Shown here piece by piece: positions 20,706-30,191 of a stretch of DNA of 64,000 nt. This DNA comes from Rhizobium esperanzae (GTDB lineage: Bacteria; Pseudomonadota; Alphaproteobacteria; Rhizobiales; Rhizobiaceae), in contig NZ_MXPU01000002.1 of NCBI RefSeq assembly GCF_002204185.1, forward strand, positions 370,221 through 434,220, in the 5' to 3' direction. The notes under the pieces are model-generated. The model was not told the DNA's origin. It did not search any database and saw only the letters and a list, made by a program, of their open reading frames with translations. The number at the start of each line of letters is the position of its first letter. The stretch's first letter is position 1. Position numbers and translations under genes: made by a program.

Positions 20706-21611
20706 TTGAACTGGATCACCAACTACGTTCGCCCGCGGATCAATTCCATGCTGGGCCGTCGCGAAGTGCCGGAGAACCTCTGGATCAAGTGCCCAGAAAC
20801 GGGCGAGATGGTCTTCCATAAGGACCTGGAGTCCAACAAATGGGTCATTCCGGCATCCGGTTATCACATGAAGATGCCGGCCAAGGCGCGCCTTGCCGAT
20901 CTTTTCGACAATGGCGAGTATGAATCGCTGCCGCAGCCGAAGGTCGCCCAGGACCCGTTGAAGTTCCGCGATTCGAAGAAGTACAGCGATCGCCTGCGCG
21001 ACAGTCGCCTGAAGACCGAACAGGAGGACACGATCCTCGCCGGCCTCGGAAAGGTGCAGGGTCTGAAACTCGTTGCCGTCGTGCACGAATTCAACTTCAT
21101 CGGCGGTTCGCTCGGCATCGCCGCCGGCGAGGCGATCGTCAAGGCTTTCGAACGTGCGACGTCGGAAAAATGCCCGCTGGTGATGTTCCCGGCTTCCGGC
21201 GGTGCGCGCATGCAGGAAGGCATTCTCTCGCTGATGCAGCTGCCGCGCACGACCGTTGCCGTCGATCTGCTCAAGGAATCCGGCCAGCCCTATGTCGTCG
21301 TGCTGACCAATCCGACGACGGGCGGTGTGACGGCCTCTTACGCCATGCTCGGCGATATTCATCTGGCCGAACCCGGCGCCGAAATCGGCTTTGCCGGCAA
21401 GCGGGTGATCGAGCAGACGCTGCGTGAAAAGCTGCCGGAAGGCTTCCAGACCTCCGAATATCTGCTGGAACATGGTATGGTCGACATGGTCGTCAAACGT
21501 CACGACATTCCGGAAACGCTGGCGCGGGTCCTGAAAATTCTGACGAAGAAGCCCGTCTCGGCAGCCAACGACGTGACTCGTGGAGCGATCGCCATGGCGG
21601 CGAGCGCCTGA
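20706..21611 (+). CDS. accD: Acetyl-CoA carboxylase carboxyltransferase beta subunit
   Basis: Transfers carboxyl from biotin to acetyl-CoA for fatty acid synthesis, with the AccA subunit encoded elsewhere. The 301-residue protein carries the carboxyltransferase domain ([53 protein letters not shown]). Start is TTG behind a TTAGGAG site. The N-terminal zinc ribbon seen in E. coli AccD is degenerate: only Cys29 of the four cysteines remains (C29-P-E-T32 and I48-P-A-S51). Sits between trpA and folC, an arrangement known from rhizobia. Confidence 0.94.
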   Translation: MNWITNYVRPRINSMLGRREVPENLWIKCPETGEMVFHKDLESNKWVIPASGYHMKMPAKARLADLFDNGEYESLPQPKVAQDPLKFRDSKKYSDRLRDSRLKTEQEDTILAGLGKVQGLKLVAVVHEFNFIGGSLGIAAGEAIVKAFERATSEKCPLVMFPASGGARMQEGILSLMQLPRTTVAVDLLKESGQPYVVVLTNPTTGGVTASYAMLGDIHLAEPGAEIGFAGKRVIEQTLREKLPEGFQTSEYLLEHGMVDMVVKRHDIPETLARVLKILTKKPVSAANDVTRGAIAMAASA

Positions 21612-21638
21612 TATCAGGCAAACAGGCGGGGTGCCGAA

Positions 21639-22991
21639 TTGATACCCAGAGGCCAAACCGCGGTGAGTGAGGCAGCGCAGGAGATCGAAAAACTCATGGG
21701 ATTGCATCCCAAGGGGTTCGATCTGTCTCTCGATCGCATCACCCGTCTTCTCGACCGACTTGGCAATCCGCACAGGAAACTGCCACCGGTGATCCATGTC
21801 GCCGGCACCAACGGCAAGGGCTCGGTCACCGCTTTCTGCCGCGCGTTGCTCGAAGCCGGCGGCTACAGTGCTCATGTCCATACCTCGCCGCATCTCGTCA
21901 ATTGGCACGAGCGCTATCGCATCGGCGTGGCGGGCGGCCGTGGCCAACTCGTCGACGATGCCGTCTTTGCCGAGGCCGTGCGCCGTGTGGCCGATGCGAA
22001 TGCCGGCGAGCACATCACCGTCTTCGAGATTCTGACGGCCGTCACTTTCATTCTGTTTTCCGAACATCCGGCCAATGCTGCGATCATCGAAGTCGGCCTC
22101 GGCGGCCGTTTCGACGCCACCAATGTTATTTCCGATCCGGCGGTCTCGGTCATTATGCCGATCTCGCTCGATCATCAGCCCTATCTCGGCGATAGGGTCG
22201 AGCTGATTGCAGCCGAAAAGGCCGGCATCATGAAGCCGGGACTGCCCGTCGTCATCGGTCACCAGGAATATGATGCCGCGCTCGATGTGCTGATGTCGAC
22301 GGCCGAACGGCTGCATTGCCCGACCGCGGTTTTCGGGCAGGATTTCATGGCCCATGAGGAATATGGGCGGCTTGTCTATCAAGACGAATACGGCCTTGCC
22401 GACCTGCCGCTGCCGCGTCTTCCCGGTCGCCATCAATACGCCAATGCCGCCGCCGCCATCCGCGCCGTCAAGGCGGCGGGTTTCACCGTCACCGAGACGA
22501 TGATGGAAAAGGCGATGAATTGCGTGGAATGGCCGGGCCGGCTGCAGCGCCTGAGCGAAGGCCGGCTGCTGTCGCATGCCCCGCTCGGCGCCGAGATCTG
22601 GGTCGATGGCGGGCATAATCCCGGCGCCGGCGAAGTGATCGCCGAAGCCATGGCCAATTTCGAGGAGCGCCAGCCGCGGCCGCTTTTCCTGATCATCGGC
22701 ATGATCAACACCAAGGATCCGATCGGTTATTTCAAGGCCTTCACAGGCCTGGTCGAGAAGGTGTTCTGCGTGCCGATCCGCGGCAGCGACGCGATGATCG
22801 ACCCGGTGCTATTGTCGAACGCCGCCTATGATGCCGGTTTGGTCGCCGAACCGATGTCGACGGTCGGCGAGGCGCTGGAAGCGATAAAATCGGCCCTCGC
22901 CCCGGCGGCACCGCCGCCCCGCATCCTTGTCGGCGGCTCTCTCTATCTCGTCGGCGATGTGCTTGCCGACAATGGCACGCCCCCGAAATAA
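21639..22991 (+). CDS. folC: Bifunctional folylpolyglutamate / dihydrofolate synthase
   Basis: Mur-ligase-fold enzyme that joins glutamate to dihydropteroate and extends folate polyglutamate tails. The 450-residue protein has VIHVAGTNGKGSVTAF near residue 52 (P-loop), HTSPHLVNWHERYRI near residue 80, GLGGRFDATNV near residue 155 and DGGHNPGA near residue 328. The start is uncertain: TTG 21639 (used here) follows GGCGGGG, while GTG 21663 follows AGAGG and would remove 8 residues. Last gene of the trpFBA-accD-folC run. Confidence 0.93.
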   Translation: MIPRGQTAVSEAAQEIEKLMGLHPKGFDLSLDRITRLLDRLGNPHRKLPPVIHVAGTNGKGSVTAFCRALLEAGGYSAHVHTSPHLVNWHERYRIGVAGGRGQLVDDAVFAEAVRRVADANAGEHITVFEILTAVTFILFSEHPANAAIIEVGLGGRFDATNVISDPAVSVIMPISLDHQPYLGDRVELIAAEKAGIMKPGLPVVIGHQEYDAALDVLMSTAERLHCPTAVFGQDFMAHEEYGRLVYQDEYGLADLPLPRLPGRHQYANAAAAIRAVKAAGFTVTETMMEKAMNCVEWPGRLQRLSEGRLLSHAPLGAEIWVDGGHNPGAGEVIAEAMANFEERQPRPLFLIIGMINTKDPIGYFKAFTGLVEKVFCVPIRGSDAMIDPVLLSNAAYDAGLVAEPMSTVGEALEAIKSALAPAAPPPRILVGGSLYLVGDVLADNGTPPK

Positions 22992-23000
22992 GCAGACGAA

Positions 23001-23026
23001 AAAAGCCCGGTCGAAGCCGGGCTTTT
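23001..23026. terminator. Bidirectional terminator between folC and trxA
   Basis: Perfect 10-bp inverted repeat (AAAAGCCCGG / CCGGGCTTTT) with a 6-nt loop, flanked by A on one side and T on the other so that both strands end in a T run. It serves the convergent folC and trxA genes. Confidence 0.88.
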
Positions 23027-23052
23027 TCATGCGATATGAAGGACGATATCGA

Positions 23053-23373
23053 TCAGGCGGCGTTCGAAATCCAGTTCGAAAGAGCTGTCTTCGGCTTGGC
23101 GCCGACCGAAATATCGGCCACTTCGCCACCCTTGAAGATCGCGAGCGTCGGAATGGAGCGCACGCCGAACTGGGCGGCGAGTTCCGGGTTTTCATCGATG
23201 TTGAGCTTGGCGACCTTGACCTTGCCTTCCATTTCGACGGAAATTTCCTCGAGGCTCGGAGCGATCATCTTGCAGGGACCGCACCATTCGGCCCAGAAAT
23301 CGACGACGACGGGTTCTGCGGATTCCAGAACTTCCGACTGGAAGTTATTGATATCGACTTTCACGGTAGCCAT
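23053..23373 (-). CDS. trxA: Thioredoxin
   Basis: General protein disulfide reductase of 106 residues, with the WCGPC redox motif at residues 30-34, the conserved DFWAEW before it and the cis-proline in SIPTLAIF near residue 74. The start at 23373 follows AAAGGAG; an upstream in-frame start at 23409 would add a non-thioredoxin tail. Lies 75 nt downstream of addA, in the same direction, as the last gene of the divL-trxA run. Confidence 0.96.
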   Translation of the reverse strand: MATVKVDINNFQSEVLESAEPVVVDFWAEWCGPCKMIAPSLEEISVEMEGKVKVAKLNIDENPELAAQFGVRSIPTLAIFKGGEVADISVGAKPKTALSNWISNAA

Positions 23374-23448
23374 AGGCTGCTCCTTTGACCGAAGAAGATG
23401 TTGAACCACATGTGATGGTGCGGCGCTAAATTTTCAATGTCGGGTATT

Positions 23449-26400
23449 TCACTTTGTCTTGAGTCCTGCAAGCGCCAAACCGAGCGCCTTTTCGCTCAAC
23501 TTATAGAGCGACGCATTCTCGGTGTAGACGAGCATGCAGTCGATGTGTTTGCCGGGATAGAGCGGCGCCAGGATCTCACGATAGATCGCGAGCTGAGCCT
23601 TATGTGCGAAAGGGATCGCCTCCTCGGTCGAAGGCGGCACCCGATTGGTCTTGTAGTCGAGAACGACGACGCGATCGGCAAGCACGGCGAGCCGGTCGAT
23701 ACGGCCGGAGACCGCATAGCGCCTGTCTTCGAGCGTCAATGTTCCCATGATCGAAACTTCCGGCTGCGCCTCTTCTCCGAGAACCGGCTGCAGACCCTCT
23801 TCGTCCATGAGTTTCAGAACCGAATCGACAAGTCGGCGGCGTTCCGCTTCCGGCCAGAACCGCGCCGCCCGCTCGGCATAGCGGCTCGCGGCACCCGGCC
23901 GTTCGACCGGTGGAATGTCGGGAAGCGCCTGCAGCATGCGATGGATCAGCCTGCCCTTTTCCAGCGAACGATCGCTGCGCTCTTTCTCGCCGAACAGCGG
24001 CGAAGCGACAAGCAAGCCGCCTTCGTCTTCGTCGACGATCGTCCCGGCGCCGGATGGGCTGAGGGGGCGGGGCAGCTCAGTCTGCGGCGGCAATGGCCGC
24101 AACAGGCCTTCCGGCAACGCCTCCTGGCTGTCGCGCGCCTCGTTGCGGTCGATACGCTCGAAGCGCCGCTCCACCCGCGGCACGCGCCATCGGATGCCCG
24201 GCCATTCCCCGTCTGGGCCGGAGAAGGTGGCCGCCTCCACATGCGGATGGCCTTCGCTCAGCGCGGCTGAGATCATCATATGCCAGGTATCGTTATTGAC
24301 ACGAACGCCACGATAGCCGCAAACAACAAGCCGGTCGGCAGCCCGCGTCATGGCGACATAAAGCAGCCGACGATACTCCTCTTCCGCCAGCATCTGGATC
24401 CGCGCTGCGTCGTTTTGCGTCAGCGAATTGGCGAGGTCGGAGACGGGAACCCAGGCCGGCAGCGGCGGCTCGTCGGCGTCGGTTTCGATCAGGCGAAGCT
24501 TCGGCAGATGTGTATGCGTGAAGGGCTTGGAACCGCCGTCGACGAGGAAGACGATTGGTGCTTCAAGACCCTTGGAGGCATGCACGGTCATGATCCTGAC
24601 TTCATTTCGCCCCTTGTCCTGCTCACGCTTCACCTCCGGCGCTTCGAGCTCCAGCGTTGAGATGAAGGATTGCAGCCCAGGAAGGCCGGAACTCTCGTGG
24701 TCGAGGGTAAAGGTCAGGAATTCGTCGAGAATATCGCTGACCTCGGTGCCGAGACGGGCAAGGAATTGCCGCCGCCCGCCATGGCTGCCCAGTACGCGCG
24801 CATAGAAATCGTGGACCGACAGACGCCTCGACTGCCGCAGAAACAGCTCCAGCCTTTCGACGGCAGCACGGAAACGTTCGGTGCCGTCGGCCGCAAACCT
24901 CTTGAGATGGCTCCAGACGCTCTCGTTGTCGCCCCGCAGGCCGGCGATCGCAAAGATATCGTCCTCGGAAAGATCGAAAAGCGGGCTTTTGAGCACGGCA
25001 GCGAGCGAAAGATCGTCCTCTGGCAGAAGCAGGAAACGGCCGAGCGCCAGCAGATCCTGCACGGCGATATGGCTGGTCAGCGTCAGTCGGTCGGCGCCGG
25101 CGACGGGAATGTCGCCGCGGCGCTTCAAGGCGCGTGTCAACGCATTGACGAAGGCATCGCGCTTGCGCACCAGGACAAGAATGTCACCGGCTTCGATCAC
25201 CCGTTCCTTGCCTTTGTCGACGATTGTTTCACGGCCGACGAGCGTGCCGATCGCATGGGCGATCCGCCGCGCGAGGATTGCGGCCGGTGCACTTTCCGGT
25301 GTCGCATCGAAGGGCGCCGTCCAATCCTCCTCCTTGACCACCGCCTCAGGCGCGATCATTTCCCAGAGATCGACGGCGCCCGGATGGCCGATTCGGCTGG
25401 ACCGATGCACGACCGGCTCGCCGACGGCGCTGAGACCGCGCGCATTGTCCGCTGTCCTGAAGATCTGGTCGACGGCCTCGAGCACGTCGGCGGTCGAGCG
25501 GAAGGAGAGCGGCAACCGCACGGAAGAAAAGCTCTGCCCGCTGTCGGAGACACGCCGCCGCGTCCGGTCGCTCTCTTCGGAAAAACGTTCGGGCCGCGCC
25601 CCCTGAAAGGAGTAGATCGACTGTTTCTCGTCGCCGACGGCAAAGAGCGTGCGCACGTCCGGCCGGGCGCTCTCGCCGGAAAAGAAATCCTCGGCGAGCG
25701 ACTGGATGACGCTCCATTGGATCGGACTGGTATCCTGCGCCTCGTCGACGAGGATATGATCGATACCCCGGTCGAGCTTGTAATGGATCCAGGGACCGAC
25801 GCCACTCCTGGTCAGCAGGTCGGCGGTGCGGGTGATCAGGTCTTCGAAATCCAGTTGGCTGCGCTGCCTCTTCAGCTCCTCGTAATCGTGGTTCAGCCGA
25901 CCGGCGAGCACCAGCGCCGCCTGCGTGGCGCCGAACATCCGCATCAGTTTCAACCGGTCACGGCTTGCCGCGACATGCGCACGGGCGGCGGCGATGGCGC
26001 CTGTCAATTGCGGCGCCTCCGCGAGCATCGCCTTGACCAGGAACTGCGAGTCCGATTTCGGCTCGCCTCTTGCCGTCAGGAAGATCTTCTCCAGCATTTC
26101 GGCGCGCCTGCCATCATCGCGCTCCCGGCCGGCGAGCCTGAGGCCATAAGCAACCTCCTGTGCCTTGGCGCCGCCCTTCTGGTCGGCAAGGGACAGATAA
26201 AGCTCCAGCATGCGGCCCGAAAGCTCGGGCAACGGCCAATATTGCGCCGAGATCCGGCTTTCCGTATCGCTCACCGCAAGGCCGAGCCTGTCGCGCAGAA
26301 CCGCCTCCACGCCGCCCCGTCGTTCGGCAGCCGCCGTGAAGCGGCGAATGGCGTTGCGGTTGGCGACGATGTCGGCGAGCAGGTTCTCCAGCCCGGATTC

Positions 26401-27000
26401 GTCGCCGAGATTGAGCACATAGGCGAAAGCCGCGGCAAGGGCGCTGCCTTCCTCCGGCGCCGTTGCCGTCAGTAGCGCCCGGCGCGCATCGGAAAGCAGT
26501 GCCGCCGCCGCGCGATCGTCGAGGACCGAGAAATGCCCGGCAACGTTGGCCTCCAGCGGGAATTGGTGCAGCAGCGCTTCGCAGAAGGCATGGATCGTCT
26601 GGATCTTCAATCCGCCCGGCGTTTCCAGCGCCTTCGCAAACAACCGGCGCGCCTCGGCAAGTTTCAGCGCATCGGGCGCCGTTCCCTCGATCTGCATGAT
26701 CCGCCGGCTGAGATCTTCGTCGTCGAGCACCACCCAGTCTGCCAGCCGTTCGAAGACGCGATTCGACATTTCGGAGGCCGCGGCCTTGGTATAAGTCAGG
26801 CAGAGAATGGCGGAAGGCCGCGCGCCGGCAAGCAGCAGACGAATGACACGCTGGGTCAGAACATGCGTCTTGCCGGAACCGGCATTGGCCGAAACCCAGG
26901 CCGAGCGCTCGGGATCGGAGGCGATCGCCTGCTGAATCGTGGTCCAGCCGATCCACGCGCCGGGATCGTCGTCATTCGGAAGAGCGGTCTGGTCACTCAT
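23449..27000 (-). CDS. addA: Double-strand break repair helicase-nuclease AddA
   Basis: Helicase-nuclease subunit of the AddAB complex, which resects double-strand breaks to Chi-like sites for RecA, the RecBCD counterpart. The 1183-residue protein has the UvrD-type Walker A VSANAGSGKTHVL near residue 46, DHILVDEAQDTSP near residue 415, and further superfamily 1 motifs (VDGGSKPF, YVAMTRAADRLVVCG near 880). The RecB-type nuclease motif is at the C terminus (RVVVLDYKTNRVP near residue 1120). The start at 27000 overlaps the addB stop by 8 nt; an upstream start at 27078 would lie inside addB. Confidence 0.94.
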   Translation of the reverse strand: MSDQTALPNDDDPGAWIGWTTIQQAIASDPERSAWVSANAGSGKTHVLTQRVIRLLLAGARPSAILCLTYTKAAASEMSNRVFERLADWVVLDDEDLSRRIMQIEGTAPDALKLAEARRLFAKALETPGGLKIQTIHAFCEALLHQFPLEANVAGHFSVLDDRAAAALLSDARRALLTATAPEEGSALAAAFAYVLNLGDESGLENLLADIVANRNAIRRFTAAAERRGGVEAVLRDRLGLAVSDTESRISAQYWPLPELSGRMLELYLSLADQKGGAKAQEVAYGLRLAGRERDDGRRAEMLEKIFLTARGEPKSDSQFLVKAMLAEAPQLTGAIAAARAHVAASRDRLKLMRMFGATQAALVLAGRLNHDYEELKRQRSQLDFEDLITRTADLLTRSGVGPWIHYKLDRGIDHILVDEAQDTSPIQWSVIQSLAEDFFSGESARPDVRTLFAVGDEKQSIYSFQGARPERFSEESDRTRRRVSDSGQSFSSVRLPLSFRSTADVLEAVDQIFRTADNARGLSAVGEPVVHRSSRIGHPGAVDLWEMIAPEAVVKEEDWTAPFDATPESAPAAILARRIAHAIGTLVGRETIVDKGKERVIEAGDILVLVRKRDAFVNALTRALKRRGDIPVAGADRLTLTSHIAVQDLLALGRFLLLPEDDLSLAAVLKSPLFDLSEDDIFAIAGLRGDNESVWSHLKRFAADGTERFRAAVERLELFLRQSRRLSVHDFYARVLGSHGGRRQFLARLGTEVSDILDEFLTFTLDHESSGLPGLQSFISTLELEAPEVKREQDKGRNEVRIMTVHASKGLEAPIVFLVDGGSKPFTHTHLPKLRLIETDADEPPLPAWVPVSDLANSLTQNDAARIQMLAEEEYRRLLYVAMTRAADRLVVCGYRGVRVNNDTWHMMISAALSEGHPHVEAATFSGPDGEWPGIRWRVPRVERRFERIDRNEARDSQEALPEGLLRPLPPQTELPRPLSPSGAGTIVDEDEGGLLVASPLFGEKERSDRSLEKGRLIHRMLQALPDIPPVERPGAASRYAERAARFWPEAERRRLVDSVLKLMDEEGLQPVLGEEAQPEVSIMGTLTLEDRRYAVSGRIDRLAVLADRVVVLDYKTNRVPPSTEEAIPFAHKAQLAIYREILAPLYPGKHIDCMLVYTENASLYKLSEKALGLALAGLKTK

Positions 27001-30000
27001 CGCCGCCGCCTTCCTCAGTCTCGGCCGTCGACCATTCGGAGACGCGGGCGAGATGATCGTAATCGCCGCCGAAATCAAACTGCTGCGCCGGAATGAGCCG
27101 CGAGGTAAAGCCCTTTTCGCCGGACTGCAGCAAACTGACGAACTTGATCAGCTGGTCGATCGAGTCCGCGGCGAGGTCCATCGCTGATTTTGCTTTGTCG
27201 CTGCGGGCCGAGTTCTCATTGTTCACCGTATCGACCTGAAACCGACGTCCCGGACGCAGGCGGACATAGAGCAGATCCTGCGGCGCCAGACTGCCGGCGT
27301 CGCGGAAGGCGCCGGCGTTCAAAGCCGCCGCTTCCAGCGCGAGCTGCGGATCGAGAAGCGCGCGCGCCTGTGCCGGTGAGGGGTTGTAGCCGGTCTTGTA
27401 ATCGATGATATCGGCCGCCCCCGGTCCTGTAATATCGATCCGGTCCGCAACGCCGTTCAGTCGGATATTGATCGCCTCCAGCTCCACGCCGCCGCGCACT
27501 TCCGTCAGCGTCCTGCGGATGGCGGGGCGTCGTCCGGCCTCCCATTCGAGGAAGGCACGGGCCACCTCGCGAAAGCGCGGCCGCCAGACGGCATCGATAT
27601 GCGGCGGCAGCTTCTCCATGTCGAAAAGCTCGGTAAGGATCCCCTCCATCGCCGCTGCCGCCTCCGGCGTGCCGGCCACATGCGTCTCGCGGATGAACCG
27701 ATCGATGATCGTGTGATAGAGCGTTCCGCGTTCGGCCGCTCCCGGGTCACGGTTGAACGCGTCGACCGGATCGAGCCGCAGGATGCGACGGGCATAGATG
27801 GCGTAGGGATCGCGGCGCAGCCGTCCGACTTCGCTGAAGGAATAGGATTTCGGCTGCAGCGCCAACGGCGGTTTCGGCGAGGGCCGCTGCGCCGGTGCCT
27901 GGTCCTCTCCCCGATCGATGAGACCGGCCCATTGCAGATACCTCTTACCGCGCTCTCTCAATGCCGCTTCAAATGCCTCTCCGCCGAGCGCCAGCAGCCG
28001 CTGCAGCCAGCGTGAGGCGACGGTCGGCGTCGAACCTTGGCGCAGTGCTCTCGAATAGATCAGGTGGCGAGTGCCGTTCGCCATCTCGAAATCATGCGCC
28101 AGCTGGCCGATGCGCCGCTCCGGCGGTTCGAGCCCGATCTCCGTCTTCATCATGCGCGGAATGAAGGGATTGTTGGCGCTCTGCCCTGGCCAGGAGCCTT
28201 CGTTCAACCCACCGAGGATCAATGTGTCGACGCTCTGCAGGCGGGCTTCCAGTGTGCCGAAGATGAAGAGCCGGGGATGGCTGAGGGCCCGTGGCTTCAC
28301 CGCATGGCCGGCGGCGAGCGCGGCCATGATGTCGATCCATTGCGGTCCGTCGGCCTCCATCTGGCCGTCCGTGTCGATCACTTCGCCAAGAAGCGAGGCA
28401 AGGGCGTCCCCTGCCTCGTGCGACCAGAGATCGGCAAGATTGCCTTGCGGATCTGCCGCGACCGCTTCGAGCGAGCGGCCGGTCCGCTCCGCCCATTCGG
28501 ACAGCGTGAAGCGCGCCGTCTTGCCGCGCTCCTCCGGCCGGTGCCGGATCAGCGCGGAGGCAAGAGGCTCGGTTGCGCGGGTGACCCGGCGGGCAAGCTC
28601 GGATGCGGCATTGGCCGCCTCGGCTGGCAGCGCCTTTCGCCATTGCGGCGCGTGTCGGTCGAGGACCTGTTCGCCGAGCTGGTGGGTCAGGAGCAACTCC
28701 AGCGCACTGATATCCACCTCCGCCACGCCGCCGCGCAGTGCCAACAGCTCGAGCGCCTCGGTGGCAGAAATCAGGGCGTCGCGCTCAAGGCCGAAGCGCG
28801 CCAGCGGATGTTTGAGCAGCGAGACGATCGCCACCGGATCGCCCGGCCGCAGCGCCGCCTCCAGCAGCAGCTGCAACAAGGTGCCCTGCGGTGTGGCCGG
28901 AAGCGGGGTGCCGGCCGAATCGTCGGCGAGGATCCCGAAGCGGGAAAGTTCCGCCATCACTCGACGGGCGAGATTGCGGTCCGGCGTGATCAGCGCTGCC
29001 CGGCTTTCGCCGTCACGTCCCGGCCTTTCCAAGGCCAGCCTGAGTGCGATGGCAATCGCGGTTGCTTCCTCGCGCTCATTGGCGGCTTCGATCAGCGAAA
29101 CATCGGCAAAGGCGGAAGTCAGCGCTCCCTCGGGCAGCGCGCTCTTCCAGGCTCCCCAGTCGCTGGTCGCCTCTGCCGGCGCGAGCGCGCGCGACAGGAC
29201 TTCGGCGCGCCGATCGAGATCGGCCTCCGGCCAGTCAAGCAGACTGATGTCGGCCCGTGTCAGCCTCAGCCTTTTCAGCAGCGAGGACAGGCCATATTGC
29301 GGATGGCTCCGGCTGGCCGGGTTGGCATGCTGGCCCGGCGCCGGCTCCGGCGCCACCATTTGCCAATGCCTCTCGGGCATGGAGAGATCGAGGCCGGGAA
29401 GGACGATCACGCCTTCCGGCAGATTGGCAACGGCGGCGATGAGATCGGCCGTGGCAGGAACCGAACCCGTCGAACCGGCGATGATAATCGGCCCGGCCGG
29501 CTTCGCCGCCGAAATCCTGGCTGCTTCGGCCCGCAGAATGGCGTTTCTGTGCCGCGCCGGCGAGGACTTACCAAGCTCGGAAAGCCGCTCTGGCCAAAAG
29601 GCGCTGGCAATCTGCAGGAACTCCGCCGTCAACTGCCACCAGGCGGCGTAGTCGCCGGTGTCGAGTTTCGACAGTTCCGACCAGTCAAGATCCTCGGTTT
29701 CGATGGAATCGATCAGCTCCGCGAGGTTGCGGGCGAGCCAGATCGCATCCGCCGGGCTTGCCGGCGCAACGAGCGGCGAGTCGGAATGGATGTGACGGAC
29801 GATCTCCGGCAGTTTGTTTCGCCAGGCAAGGATCAGCCGCGCCAGTTCCAGGAGCCGAGCGGTATTCGACAGCGGTTGGGCGAGATCGATCGTCGCCGGC
29901 AACGCCTCTTCGAAATATCCGCTGTCGTCATCGGTTTCGCCGAGAGGACGGATCACCGGCAGGATCGCCGAGCGGCCGCCGAGCAGGTCGACGAATTCCG

Positions 30001-30187
30001 AACGCAGCACACGCACGGCGCGCCGGGTCGGCAGGTAGATCGTCACCCTGGCGAGCGACAGCGGATCATCGGGCTCATGCCGAAAGAGGGGCGTCAAGCG
30101 GCCGTCGCAAAGCGTCGTCGCCAGCGTTTTCAGGAAGGGCAGGCCCGCCGGTATCGTCAGGATGCGTGGCTGGTGCCGGTCCGCCAT
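26993..30187 (-). CDS. addB: Double-strand break repair protein AddB
   Basis: Second subunit of AddAB, 1064 residues, alphaproteobacterial type. The C-terminal nuclease motif is GAADIIDYKTGYNPSPAQA near residue 965, preceded by SFSEVGRLRRDPYAIYARRILRL near residue 805. Differences from Bacillus AddB: no GxxGxGK P-loop at the N terminus (IPAGLPFLKTLATTL there instead), and the cysteines of the iron-sulfur nuclease domain are absent (RRDPYAIY where Bacillus has a Cys-Pro). Helicase activity is therefore probably confined to AddA. The start lies 4 nt after the murU stop. Confidence 0.92.
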   Translation of the reverse strand: MADRHQPRILTIPAGLPFLKTLATTLCDGRLTPLFRHEPDDPLSLARVTIYLPTRRAVRVLRSEFVDLLGGRSAILPVIRPLGETDDDSGYFEEALPATIDLAQPLSNTARLLELARLILAWRNKLPEIVRHIHSDSPLVAPASPADAIWLARNLAELIDSIETEDLDWSELSKLDTGDYAAWWQLTAEFLQIASAFWPERLSELGKSSPARHRNAILRAEAARISAAKPAGPIIIAGSTGSVPATADLIAAVANLPEGVIVLPGLDLSMPERHWQMVAPEPAPGQHANPASRSHPQYGLSSLLKRLRLTRADISLLDWPEADLDRRAEVLSRALAPAEATSDWGAWKSALPEGALTSAFADVSLIEAANEREEATAIAIALRLALERPGRDGESRAALITPDRNLARRVMAELSRFGILADDSAGTPLPATPQGTLLQLLLEAALRPGDPVAIVSLLKHPLARFGLERDALISATEALELLALRGGVAEVDISALELLLTHQLGEQVLDRHAPQWRKALPAEAANAASELARRVTRATEPLASALIRHRPEERGKTARFTLSEWAERTGRSLEAVAADPQGNLADLWSHEAGDALASLLGEVIDTDGQMEADGPQWIDIMAALAAGHAVKPRALSHPRLFIFGTLEARLQSVDTLILGGLNEGSWPGQSANNPFIPRMMKTEIGLEPPERRIGQLAHDFEMANGTRHLIYSRALRQGSTPTVASRWLQRLLALGGEAFEAALRERGKRYLQWAGLIDRGEDQAPAQRPSPKPPLALQPKSYSFSEVGRLRRDPYAIYARRILRLDPVDAFNRDPGAAERGTLYHTIIDRFIRETHVAGTPEAAAAMEGILTELFDMEKLPPHIDAVWRPRFREVARAFLEWEAGRRPAIRRTLTEVRGGVELEAINIRLNGVADRIDITGPGAADIIDYKTGYNPSPAQARALLDPQLALEAAALNAGAFRDAGSLAPQDLLYVRLRPGRRFQVDTVNNENSARSDKAKSAMDLAADSIDQLIKFVSLLQSGEKGFTSRLIPAQQFDFGGDYDHLARVSEWSTAETEEGGGDE

Positions 30188-30191
30188 GAGC

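Noticed and set aside
20691..22616. A 641-codon minus-strand frame opposite accD and folC
   Set aside because: Antisense shadow of accD and folC; no motif and no plausible ribosome-binding context.
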